Of a stretch of 64,000 nt of DNA, positions 52,891-61,493 are shown one piece after another. Source of the DNA: Bacteroidales bacterium (lineage in GTDB: Bacteria; Bacteroidota; Bacteroidia; Bacteroidales; FEN-979); the NCBI GenBank assembly GCA_023229525.1, contig JALNZC010000002.1:1-64000 (forward strand). The letters run 5' to 3'. How positions within the stretch are numbered: position 1 is the first letter of the stretch; every line of letters begins with the position of its first letter. The translations under genes and the position numbers were made by a program. Below the pieces are notes generated by a model that worked only from the letters and a program-made list of their open reading frames with translations, was not told the origin of the DNA and ran no database searches.

Positions 52891-53727
52891 CTACATTTTA
52901 TATAGCATCTGAATTTCTTCTTTCCACAAGGTTTCATCGGGTGTTTCGAGGATCAAAGGCATATTGTCGAACCTGGGATCATGCATCAGGTACCTGAACA
53001 TATCAATGCCAAGGACTCCTTTCCCTAAATTATCATGTCTGTCGACCCGGCTGTTCAACCCTTTTTTCGAATCGTTAAGGTGTACTCCTTTAAGGAACCG
53101 GAAACCGATGATTTCATCAAAGGAATGAAAAGTTGATTTAAATCCTGCTTCAGTCGAGAGGTCATAACCTGCGGCAAAAGTGTGACAGGTATCAATACAA
53201 ACACCGACGCGGCTTTGATCTTCGACAAGGTTGATAATGAAACGAAGTTGTTCAAATTTAAAACCCATATTACTTCCCTGTCCGGCCGTATTTTCAATGA
53301 CTGCGATAACTCCTTTGGTTTTTTCCAATGCCATATTTATAGAGGTAGCAATTCGTTTAAGGCATTCCTCTTCACTGATTTTGCCCAGGGAACCGCCTGG
53401 ATGGAAATTCAGACGATCGAGACCCAATTGTTCACAACGCTGCATTTCATCGAGGAAGGCTTCCCTCGATTTTTCCAACCCTTCCTTTTCGGGATGACCC
53501 AGATTGATCAGGTAGCTGTCGTGAGGTAGGATCTGAAAAGGAAGATATCCCAACTTTTCGCAATTTTCACGGAAAGAGGTGATATTGTTTTTACCGAGAG
53601 GCGCTGATTTCCATTGACGCTGATTTTTGGTAAATAGGGCAAACCCCCTGGCTCCGATTTCATGGGCGTTGAACGGTGCATTTTCGACACCACCCGATGC
53701 ACTGACATGTGCTCCGATATATTTCAT
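52891..53727 (-). CDS. nfo: Endonuclease IV (AP endonuclease)
   Basis: A 278-residue TIM-barrel enzyme. Metal-ligand segments are visible: GAHVSASGG at the N-terminus, FHPGG near 112, VIENTAGQG near 143, GVCIDTCHTFAAGYD near 175 and HLNDSK near 215, then RVDRHDNLGKG. It cuts abasic sites in base-excision repair. Gene length is normal. Confidence 0.96.
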   Translation of the reverse strand: MKYIGAHVSASGGVENAPFNAHEIGARGFALFTKNQRQWKSAPLGKNNITSFRENCEKLGYLPFQILPHDSYLINLGHPEKEGLEKSREAFLDEMQRCEQLGLDRLNFHPGGSLGKISEEECLKRIATSINMALEKTKGVIAVIENTAGQGSNMGFKFEQLRFIINLVEDQSRVGVCIDTCHTFAAGYDLSTEAGFKSTFHSFDEIIGFRFLKGVHLNDSKKGLNSRVDRHDNLGKGVLGIDMFRYLMHDPRFDNMPLILETPDETLWKEEIQMLYKM

Positions 53728-53742
53728 ATTCTGTTTTTTTTA

Positions 53743-53750
53743 CAAAATTA
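53743..53750 (-). promoter_or_regulatory. -7 element for nfo
   Basis: Minus-strand TAATTTTG (TAnnTTTG), 16 bp before the nfo ATG. Confidence 0.4.
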
Positions 53751-53892
53751 AAAGTAAAAAATTGGTTGTTTTAAAATCGGGGATTGATAAAATTTTTATA
53801 AAAATATTAGATACTTGAAAATGTGATATTTATGTTAAGTTCGGATTTATAAATAAGGTCATGAGTTCCTTTCAAATATGATTTTTCATCTT

Positions 53893-53900
53893 TATTTTTG
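53893..53900 (+). promoter_or_regulatory. -7 element for the WG-repeat gene
   Basis: TATTTTTG (TAnnTTTG), 28 bp before the ATG at 53929. The -33 region is not obvious. Confidence 0.4.
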
Positions 53901-53928
53901 TTTTTCAACTCAAAACTAAAATAAAACT

Positions 53929-55524
53929 ATGAAAAATGTCGTCAGATTCTGGGTGTTATTTGCATCAATTTTATTTGTTCAATCTATCTGGGCACAATCG
54001 GAAGTCCAGGTAAGTGGTTTAAAGGCCGATGAGGTTTGGCCGGTAATCCGTTTTGTGTTAAAAGAGAGCAATCTCGGGGTTGCCACAATGGATCAGCAGG
54101 CGGGTGTACTTGTCACAGCGCCCAAAGAATATTCAACTGCATTAGCCAAGTTCAGAGCCTGCGTGGTGTTTACTTATAAAAATGATAACCTGGTGATAAC
54201 CATGAAAAATAAACAATCCGCTACCAGTACCGGTTGGGAAAATTCGATTTTACCTTCAAAAAAAGCAGACGATAAGCTGGTAGGTGGCTTCGCGGATGCC
54301 ATTAAAGGAGTAATTGCCAATCCTGAACAGATCAGCAAACTTAAGGATTCGGGCGCTCCTGCTGCCACTACAACCAAACCTGTTGCTGGTAACCAGGCGG
54401 TTCAGACATCTGCGCTAAAGCCCGAACCCCCAAAACCTTCACTGGCAAACGCCAAAGAACTGCGTTTCGATGATGAAGATAATTATACATTTAGTGATGG
54501 AATGTGTGCCCTGAAAAAAAATGAATTGTGGGGATTTATTGATACCACGGGGAAAGTGGTCATCGATTTCACGTTATTTAAATTGGGGAACAAGATTCCT
54601 AAATTTTCTTCTGGGATCGCTTTAATGGCTAACCAGGAATCATCAGGAATGCGCATGCCTGTCTTCATCGATAAAAAAGGGCAGCAATTGTTCAAACCAC
54701 AGAAGTTCTCGGCGGCTACTCCTTTTGAGAACGGGATCGCCATTGTAGAAAAAACCAATGAAAAGACCCGCATGAGAACCTATTCATTTATCAATAAACA
54801 GGGTCAGCCCATACCCGGCGCCATTGAACCGGGATCGGGTAGGGGCTTGTCTCTTGAATTAAAACCTTTCCATGAAGGAGTGACACCACTTTATAATAAT
54901 AAGGCCAGTGCCTGCGGGTTCATCAACTCCCAAGGAAAATGGGTAATCCCTCCGACTGCTTATGGTGAAACAGGAGATTTCGGGGATGGTCTTGTATCTG
55001 TTCAGAATAAAGTGAACTGGTACTGGGGATATATCAATAAAAAAGGGGAAGTAAAAGTACCTTTTGATTACAAAAAGCAACCGGGTGTTTTCTCCGAAGG
55101 TTTGGCTGCCGTTGAAAACTCACAGGAAAAGGTGGGTTTTATTGATCAAAATGGGAAAACAGTATTGCCATTCATTTATGAAGAAGGTCGTTCTCCTTTT
55201 AACAACGGTCATGCTATTGTTTATCTGAAAGACAAAGCGCCCGGTTATACCATTATTGATAAATCAGGAAACGTTGTTCGTAAGCTGGGCCCCGATCCCA
55301 TTCAGGTTTTCGATAACGGTTGGATTTACTACAAAGAATGGCACAAAAAATGGGCGATCGGTATTTTATCCCCGGATGGAAAGGACATCCTTCTTCCTGA
55401 ATATTTTACTTATATCGGTGAGTTCGCGAACGGACTTGCTTATGCCGTTGCCATTATTGATAATAAGCAGGTGAAGGGATTCATTAACCTGAATTTTGAT
55501 TTTGTGATCATTCAGACGTATTGA
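53929..55524 (+). CDS. Secreted WG-repeat protein
   Basis: A 531-residue protein with a signal peptide (1-23, ending SIWAQ), an N-terminal region (about 25-150) of unknown type and at least seven WG-type repeats from about residue 190 to the end. Repeat cores are visible: WGFIDTTGKVVIDF, VFIDKKGQ, SFINKQGQ, GFINSQGKWVIPP, WGYINKKGEVKVPF, GFIDQNGKTVLPF and IIDKSGNVV. WG repeats form an all-beta array of unknown function. The protein is probably periplasmic or on the cell surface. Confidence 0.88.
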   Translation: MKNVVRFWVLFASILFVQSIWAQSEVQVSGLKADEVWPVIRFVLKESNLGVATMDQQAGVLVTAPKEYSTALAKFRACVVFTYKNDNLVITMKNKQSATSTGWENSILPSKKADDKLVGGFADAIKGVIANPEQISKLKDSGAPAATTTKPVAGNQAVQTSALKPEPPKPSLANAKELRFDDEDNYTFSDGMCALKKNELWGFIDTTGKVVIDFTLFKLGNKIPKFSSGIALMANQESSGMRMPVFIDKKGQQLFKPQKFSAATPFENGIAIVEKTNEKTRMRTYSFINKQGQPIPGAIEPGSGRGLSLELKPFHEGVTPLYNNKASACGFINSQGKWVIPPTAYGETGDFGDGLVSVQNKVNWYWGYINKKGEVKVPFDYKKQPGVFSEGLAAVENSQEKVGFIDQNGKTVLPFIYEEGRSPFNNGHAIVYLKDKAPGYTIIDKSGNVVRKLGPDPIQVFDNGWIYYKEWHKKWAIGILSPDGKDILLPEYFTYIGEFANGLAYAVAIIDNKQVKGFINLNFDFVIIQTY

Positions 55525-55564
55525 TAAAATTATAAATGCCAGATGATTTAATCAAAAGTTTTTG

Positions 55565-55572
55565 TAAGTTTG
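55565..55572 (+). promoter_or_regulatory. -7 element upstream of tRNA-Pro
   Basis: TAAGTTTG (TAnnTTTG), 33 bp before the mature tRNA 5' end. Confidence 0.5.
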
Positions 55573-55605
55573 CACCTCAATTTTCTGACTTTTGTCGGAA
55601 AATAT

Positions 55606-55679
55606 CGGGGCGTGGCGCAGTTGGCTAGCGTACTTGCATGGGGTGCAAGGGGTCGGAAGTTCGAGTCTTCTCGCCCCGA
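55606..55679 (+). tRNA. tRNA-Pro (anticodon GGG)
   Basis: 74 nt folding as a cloverleaf. Acceptor CGGGGCG/CGCCCCG, D arm GCGC/GCGT, anticodon stem CTTGC/GCAAG with loop ATGGGGT (anticodon GGG, reading CCC and CCU), T arm GGAAG/CTTCT with loop TTCGAGT, discriminator A. CCA is not encoded. Confidence 0.96.
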
Positions 55680-55693
55680 CAAAAAAACAAATT

Positions 55694-55744
55694 CCCAAAT
55701 CATATAATATTCCAAATTTAAATATTATGTGGTTTGGGTTTTTT
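55694..55744 (+). terminator. Terminator after tRNA-Pro
   Basis: An 18-bp stem (55694-55711 with 55721-55738, allowing G-U pairs), a 9-nt loop, then six T residues. Confidence 0.85.
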
Positions 55745-55834
55745 GTTAAAACAACGGATTGGCTAATTCCCAATCTATCTTCCGCATCCTATATCTGGCA
55801 AGATATATCCAGTCTCCGTCATCTGAAAAATTCT

Positions 55835-55842
55835 TACCTTTG
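55835..55842 (+). promoter_or_regulatory. -7 element for trxB
   Basis: TACCTTTG (TAnnTTTG), 20 bp before the trxB ATG. Confidence 0.5.
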
Positions 55843-55862
55843 CATCGCATTAAAAGGTTAAT

Positions 55863-56798
55863 ATGTCTGAAAATATTGAGAATGTCCGTTGTCTGATCAT
55901 TGGTTCCGGTCCGGCAGGTTTTACCGCCGCCATTTATGCATCCCGCGCAGATCTGAAACCCGTTATTTACCAAGGTATGCAGCCTGGAGGTCAATTGACC
56001 ATCACTACCGATGTAGACAATTTTCCGGGCTATCCAAAAGGGATAACCGGTCCTGAAATGATGGAAGAATTCAAACAACAAGCCGAACGGTTTGGCACTT
56101 TAGTGCGTTCCGGAGTTGTGACCCGGGTCGACTTTTCACAGCGACCATTTATTGCCGTAGCTGATGATGGTAAGACAATCTTTGCTGAGACAGTAATCAT
56201 AGCTACCGGGGCATCCGCAAAATGGATGGGCCTTGAATCGGAAAAAAAATTCATGGGTATGGGTGTATCGGGTTGTGCCACCTGCGACGGCTTTTTCTAT
56301 CGAGGCCAGGATGTGGCTATCGTGGGAGGAGGAGATACCGCTGCTGAAGAAGCTACCTACCTTGCCAAGCTTTGTAAAAAGGTTTATCTGATCCATCGCC
56401 GGAATGAGTTGCGTGCTTCCAAAGCAATGCAGCATAAGGTTTTAAAAACAACCAACATTGAAATATTCTGGGATAGTATTCCCGAAGAGGTTCTTGGTGA
56501 TAGTAGCGGTGTGACCGGATTACGGATTCGTAATGTAAAAACCGGTGAATCAAAAGATTTATCAGTGATGGGATTTTTTGTTGCCATTGGCCATAAGCCC
56601 AATACTGAAATCTTTGCCGGACAACTGGAACTAGACGAAATGAATTATATCAAGACCAAACCTGGTACTACCCAAACCAGTGTCCCCGGGGTATTCGCCT
56701 CAGGCGATGTTCAGGATCATTATTACCGCCAGGCCGTTACCGCTGCCGGCACAGGATGTATGGCAGCAATTGAGGCGGAAAGATTTCTTTCCAGTTAA
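55863..56798 (+). CDS. trxB: Thioredoxin reductase
   Basis: A 311-residue flavoprotein with FAD motif GSGPAGFTAAIYASRA near residue 15, the redox-active disulfide CATC (in SGCATCDGFF near 138) and the NADPH motif VGGGDTAAEEATYLA near 153. GVFASGDVQDHYYRQAVTAAG near 276 closes the FAD site. It reduces thioredoxin with NADPH. It is monocistronic by context: its own promoter-like element lies upstream, and a repeat and spacer precede purL. Confidence 0.97.
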   Translation: MSENIENVRCLIIGSGPAGFTAAIYASRADLKPVIYQGMQPGGQLTITTDVDNFPGYPKGITGPEMMEEFKQQAERFGTLVRSGVVTRVDFSQRPFIAVADDGKTIFAETVIIATGASAKWMGLESEKKFMGMGVSGCATCDGFFYRGQDVAIVGGGDTAAEEATYLAKLCKKVYLIHRRNELRASKAMQHKVLKTTNIEIFWDSIPEEVLGDSSGVTGLRIRNVKTGESKDLSVMGFFVAIGHKPNTEIFAGQLELDEMNYIKTKPGTTQTSVPGVFASGDVQDHYYRQAVTAAGTGCMAAIEAERFLSS

Positions 56799-56806
56799 AG
56801 ATGTAT

Positions 56807-56838
56807 GATTTGAAAATTTGAGGATTTGAAAATTTGAA
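56807..56838 (+). repeat. Octamer array downstream of trxB
   Basis: GATTTGAA, AATTTGAG, GATTTGAA, AATTTGAA in 8-bp register, starting 8 bp after the trxB stop codon. Confidence 0.65.
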
Positions 56839-56903
56839 AATGAATCAATTGATTTTATTATTGAGATGAGTTTTTTAACTTCTGGTTTTTATCCTACTGA
56901 AAA

Positions 56904-59900
56904 ATGATAACTTTTTTCAAAACCCCCACCAATTTCTATGCAGTCGAAAGCCTTGACAAACTGTCTGGTGAAGATTTGAAGAAACTCTCATGGTTATTTG
57001 GCAGTGCGGACTATGTGACCGAACCGGTTGTAGCGGGACATTTCATCGGTCCCCGCCCTGAAATGATCACCCCGTGGAGTACCAATGCAGTTGAGATTAC
57101 TCAAAATATGGGAATCACAGACATTACGCGAATAGAAGAATTTTCCCAATTCCCCTCGTCCCTCGTCCCTCCTCCTTCGTCCTTCGTCCCTACATTTGAT
57201 CCGATGCTTCAGCATATTTATGAAGGTTTGGATCAGCATATTTTCAAGGTTCACCGGGAACCGGATTCCATCCGGTACATTGAAGATATTTCAGCTTATT
57301 CCGACCAGGAAGGTCTGGCGCTCAGCGCGGAAGAGATCGGTTACCTGCTTCAAATCAGTCACAAACTTGGCCGCCCGCTTACCGATAGCGAAGTTTTTGG
57401 ATTTTCACAGGTCAATTCAGAACATTGCCGGCACAAAATTTTTAACGGCACTTTCATCATTGATCGTAGGGAGATGCCGGAATCTCTTTTTGAACTGATC
57501 AAAAAAACAGCCAGGGAGCATCCCAACTTCCTGGTTTCTGCTTATCATGACAATGTCGCCTTTATCCTCGGACCTGAGATTGAACAATTTGCCCCTGCTA
57601 TCCAGAACAAGGCAGATTTTTTCGTCATCAAGGACATCCAGACCGTCATTTCATTGAAGGCCGAAACACATAATTTCCCGACAACGGTTGAACCATTTAA
57701 TGGAGCCGCGACTGGTTCCGGTGGTGAGATCCGCGACCGGATGGCGGGAGGAAAGGGGAGCATTCCCCTTGCAGGCACTGCCGTCTACATGACTTCTTAC
57801 CCCCGGTTTGATGGCGGACGAAGCTGGGAGAAGCAGATCGATGCCCGTTCGTGGCTCTATAAAACCCCGGAAGAGATACTGATAAAAGCTTCCAATGGCG
57901 CCAGCGATTTCGGGAATAAGTTCGGGCAACCATTAATTTGCGGTTCCCTATTGACTTTCGAACATGAAGAAAACGGAAAGACTTTCGGTTATGATAAGGT
58001 CATCATGCTGGCGGGTGGTATCGGTTATGCCCGGAAATCAGATAGCCTGAAAGGTATACCGGAACCGGGGCAACGTATCGTTGTTCTGGGTGGCGACAAT
58101 TATCGCATCGGTATGGGTGGAGGCGCAGTCTCCTCAGTTGCAACCGGTGAATTTGGAAACGCGATAGAGCTGAATGCCGTACAAAGATCGAATCCCGAAA
58201 TGCAGAAACGGGTCTTCAACGCGATCAGGGCCTTGACAGAAATGGATACAAACCCAATTATTTCAATCCATGATCATGGCGCCGGAGGACATCTCAATTC
58301 GCTGTCCGAACTGGTTGAATCAACTGGTGGTACGGTCTATATTGATGCTTTACCACTTGGTGATCCGACGTTATCGGATAAAGAGATCATCAGCAACGAA
58401 TCGCAGGAACGGATTGGCCTTATTGTTGGGGAAAATGATGTGGAGATGCTCCATGAAATTGCCGAACGCGAAAGGGCTCCAATATATGAGGTTGGAATAA
58501 CAACAGGAGACCATCAACTGGTTTTTCTTAACAGAAAAAATGAAAGCAAGCCAATTGACCTGAATTTGGAAGATTTCTTCGGTAAACCTCCCAGAACCCA
58601 GATCCGGGATTCCTCCTATGCAACCCGTTTTTCACAACTTACCTATAAACCCTCCCGGTTGCATGAATATCTTGAGGAAGTTTTACAATTGGAAGCGGTT
58701 GCCTGTAAGGACTGGTTGACCAATAAAGTGGACCGTGCCGTTTCTGGAAAAATTGCAAAACAGCAAACCTGCGGAGCGATTCAATTACCCCTTAACAATC
58801 TGGGAGTTGTAGCGCTAGATTACACAGGTAGGAAGGGAATAGCCACATCGCTCGGGCATGCACCGATCGCGGGTTTGGTAGATCCCTCTGCCGGTTCCAG
58901 GTTATCCATTGCTGAAGCGCTGACCAACATCATCTGGGCGCCACTTACTTATGGGTTGAAAGGCGTGTCCCTGTCTGCCAACTGGATGTGGCCTTGCAAA
59001 AATGCCGGAGAAGATGCGCGCCTGTATGCTGCCGTTAAGGCGGTAAGTGATTTTGCAATTGAATTGGGAATTAATATCCCAACTGGTAAGGATTCTTTAT
59101 CAATGACACAAAAATATCCGGGGGGCAAGATGGTATTCTCTCCCGGAACTGTGGTCATTTCAGCCGTTGCAGAAGTATCTGATGTAAAAAGGGTTGTCAG
59201 CCCTGTATTGATCGAAGAACCTGGTTCATACCTTATTTATATAGATTTTTCAAGGGGAATGCTGAAGCTTGGAGGAAGTAGTTTTGCTCAGGTTGTCAAC
59301 GCAATCGGAAATGAAGTTCCGTCAGTGAACGACAGTGGATATTTTATCAGGGCTTTCGACGTCATTCAGCAGTTGATCATGGATCAACTGATTCTCGCCG
59401 GTCATGATATTTCAGCGGGTGGACTTATCACAACACTACTTGAAATGACTTTTCCAAACGAAGGTTCCGGAATTAATGCCGACCTGACCCAACTGAAAGA
59501 AAGGGATATTATTAAATTGCTTTTCAATGAAAATCCCGGGATCATCATTCAGGTAAAAGATATCGATACGATAAAGAAATATCTGGCAAAAGCACGGGTA
59601 GATGGTATCCACATTGGATCGGTGAGTAATGAAAGAAATATAACCATCAGAAATAGTACGGATAGTTATTCCTTCGACATTGAATCGTTACGTGATATTT
59701 GGTATCGGACATCCTATCTGCTCGACCGGAAACAATGTGGTGACAGCCTTGCATTGAAGCGATACACCAATTACAAAAACCAACCGTTGAAATTCCGGTT
59801 TAAGGAAAATTTTAAAGGGACATTTGCATCCTATGGGATTGCTTCCAAACGCCGTATCCCATCCGGAATCAAGGCCGCTATAATCCGCGAAAAAGGAGTT

Positions 59901-60644
59901 AACCGTGATCGTGATATGGCGTGGGCACTGTACCTTGCCGGATTCGACGTAAAAGATATCCACATGACCGACCTGATTTCCGGCCGGGAAAATCTTGAAG
60001 ACGTTAACCTCGTCGCTTTTGTCGGGGGGTTCTCAAATTCAGATGTACTGGGTTCAGCCAAAGGTTGGGCCGGAGCCTTCCTTTACAATGAAAAAGCAAA
60101 GATGGCGCTGAACAACTACTTTAAACGCGATGATACCCTTAGTCTGGGTGTGTGCAATGGCTGCCAGTTGCTCGTCGAACTGGGTCTGATCTATCCGGAA
60201 TCTGAAATACAACCAAAAATGTCGTGGAACGATTCACATAAATATGAATGTACATTCGTGAGTATAGATATAGTGAAAAATAGTTCGGTGATGTTGCAAT
60301 CGCTGGCCGGATCCAAACTCGGCATCTGGGTGGCTCATGGTGAGGGTAAATTTAACTTTCCGGCACCGGAAAACCAGTATCATATTCCGGCAAAATTCAG
60401 TTATCATGAATATCCGGGAAATCCAAATGGTTCGCAGTATGATGCTGCCTGTATCGCTTCCCACGATGGACGGCATCTTGCCATCATGCCTCATCTGGAA
60501 GATTCGGTTTTACCCTGGCAGTGGACTTATTATTTGCAGGATCGCAAAAACGATGAAATAACTCCATGGATCGAAGCGTTTATCAATGCAAAAAAGTGGA
60601 TCGCAAAAACAAATAAGAGTGAAGATTCAGAAATAGGGAATTAA
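56904..60644 (+). CDS. purL: Phosphoribosylformylglycinamidine synthase (large single-chain PurL)
   Basis: A 1246-residue enzyme with an N-terminal PurS-like part, a FGAM synthase domain and a C-terminal glutaminase. Motifs: VNSEHCRHKIFNG near residue 171, KAETHNFPTTVEPFNGAATGSGGEIRD near 252, and the glutaminase nucleophile in LGVCNGCQLLVELG near 1087. Its His/Glu site is MPHLED near 1196. It converts FGAR, glutamine and ATP to FGAM in purine synthesis. Residues about 84-97 (PSSLVPPPSSFVPT) come from an in-frame heptamer array. Confidence 0.96.
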   Translation: MITFFKTPTNFYAVESLDKLSGEDLKKLSWLFGSADYVTEPVVAGHFIGPRPEMITPWSTNAVEITQNMGITDITRIEEFSQFPSSLVPPPSSFVPTFDPMLQHIYEGLDQHIFKVHREPDSIRYIEDISAYSDQEGLALSAEEIGYLLQISHKLGRPLTDSEVFGFSQVNSEHCRHKIFNGTFIIDRREMPESLFELIKKTAREHPNFLVSAYHDNVAFILGPEIEQFAPAIQNKADFFVIKDIQTVISLKAETHNFPTTVEPFNGAATGSGGEIRDRMAGGKGSIPLAGTAVYMTSYPRFDGGRSWEKQIDARSWLYKTPEEILIKASNGASDFGNKFGQPLICGSLLTFEHEENGKTFGYDKVIMLAGGIGYARKSDSLKGIPEPGQRIVVLGGDNYRIGMGGGAVSSVATGEFGNAIELNAVQRSNPEMQKRVFNAIRALTEMDTNPIISIHDHGAGGHLNSLSELVESTGGTVYIDALPLGDPTLSDKEIISNESQERIGLIVGENDVEMLHEIAERERAPIYEVGITTGDHQLVFLNRKNESKPIDLNLEDFFGKPPRTQIRDSSYATRFSQLTYKPSRLHEYLEEVLQLEAVACKDWLTNKVDRAVSGKIAKQQTCGAIQLPLNNLGVVALDYTGRKGIATSLGHAPIAGLVDPSAGSRLSIAEALTNIIWAPLTYGLKGVSLSANWMWPCKNAGEDARLYAAVKAVSDFAIELGINIPTGKDSLSMTQKYPGGKMVFSPGTVVISAVAEVSDVKRVVSPVLIEEPGSYLIYIDFSRGMLKLGGSSFAQVVNAIGNEVPSVNDSGYFIRAFDVIQQLIMDQLILAGHDISAGGLITTLLEMTFPNEGSGINADLTQLKERDIIKLLFNENPGIIIQVKDIDTIKKYLAKARVDGIHIGSVSNERNITIRNSTDSYSFDIESLRDIWYRTSYLLDRKQCGDSLALKRYTNYKNQPLKFRFKENFKGTFASYGIASKRRIPSGIKAAIIREKGVNRDRDMAWALYLAGFDVKDIHMTDLISGRENLEDVNLVAFVGGFSNSDVLGSAKGWAGAFLYNEKAKMALNNYFKRDDTLSLGVCNGCQLLVELGLIYPESEIQPKMSWNDSHKYECTFVSIDIVKNSSVMLQSLAGSKLGIWVAHGEGKFNFPAPENQYHIPAKFSYHEYPGNPNGSQYDAACIASHDGRHLAIMPHLEDSVLPWQWTYYLQDRKNDEITPWIEAFINAKKWIAKTNKSEDSEIGN
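57153..57194 (+). repeat. In-frame heptamer array in purL
   Basis: CCCTCGT, CCCTCGT, CCCTCCT, CCTTCGT, CCTTCGT, CCCTACA: 42 bp, encoding a Pro/Ser-rich linker between the PurS-like part and the next domain. Confidence 0.75.
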
Positions 60645-60649
60645 AAAGT

Positions 60650-61408
60650 ATGGTTAAAATTGTTTTGATAACAGGAGCAACAAGCGGATTTGGAAAAGCC
60701 ATCGCGATTAAATTTGCACAAAATGGAAACAATCTGATCATTACAGGAAGAAGAAAAGAATTGCTCGATGAGGTTGCCAAAGAACTTGTGCTGAGCTTCA
60801 ATATCGAAGTTCTGCCACGCTGTTTTGATATAAGAAAACCGGAAGAGGTGAATGAAGCCATCCACACTTTACCGGAAAAATGGAAAAAGATCGATATACT
60901 CGTAAACAATGCAGGCCTTGCTGTGGGATTAAATCCGATTCACGAGGGCGTTCTTGATGACTGGGAGCGCATGCTCGATACCAATGTCAAGGGATTGCTG
61001 TATATGACACGGCTGGTTGCTCCGATGATGGTGGCCCGCAAAAAGGGACATATTATTAATATCGGTTCTATTGCTGGCAGGGAATTGTATCCCATGGGAA
61101 ATGTATATTGCGCATCAAAATTCGCGGTCGACGCAATTACCAAAGGTACACGCATCGACTTGTTGGCTCATAACATCAAAGTCACTCAGATTGCCCCCGG
61201 CGCTGCCGAAACAGAATTCTCTCTGGTCCGTTTCAAGGGCGATAAAGAACGAGCCGACAATTTTTATCAAGGTTATAAACCCCTTACCGCTGAAGATGTC
61301 GCGGAAGTTGTTTATTATTCGACTACCCTTCCGGACCATGTTAATATCAACGACCTTGTATTAATGCCCACGGCTCAGGCCAACGCAACATATTTCCACA
61401 AGAAATAG
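60650..61408 (+). CDS. YdfG-like short-chain dehydrogenase
   Basis: A 252-residue classical SDR with cofactor loop GATSGFG (residues 9-15), NNAG near 86, catalytic Ser in IGSIAGRELY near 142 and YCASK near 155. The set matches E. coli YdfG, an NADP-dependent 3-hydroxy acid/L-allo-threonine dehydrogenase. The actual substrate is not known. It starts 5 bp after purL. Confidence 0.9.
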   Translation: MVKIVLITGATSGFGKAIAIKFAQNGNNLIITGRRKELLDEVAKELVLSFNIEVLPRCFDIRKPEEVNEAIHTLPEKWKKIDILVNNAGLAVGLNPIHEGVLDDWERMLDTNVKGLLYMTRLVAPMMVARKKGHIINIGSIAGRELYPMGNVYCASKFAVDAITKGTRIDLLAHNIKVTQIAPGAAETEFSLVRFKGDKERADNFYQGYKPLTAEDVAEVVYYSTTLPDHVNINDLVLMPTAQANATYFHKK

Positions 61409-61493
61409 AAGGTCCGTCAGGTAATTATTTCACTATTTTCTTTATTATTGCACTGCAAATCAGGAAATAATTCCCGGTTATAAATTTATTGAT

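Noticed and set aside
55552..55773. Minus-strand ORF with a VGARRLELPTPCTPCKYASQLRHAP-type segment
   Set aside because: This is the well-known false translation of a tRNA gene read backwards.
55592..55861. ORF running through the tRNA-Pro gene
   Set aside because: It covers the tRNA, its terminator and the trxB promoter region; no protein-like features.
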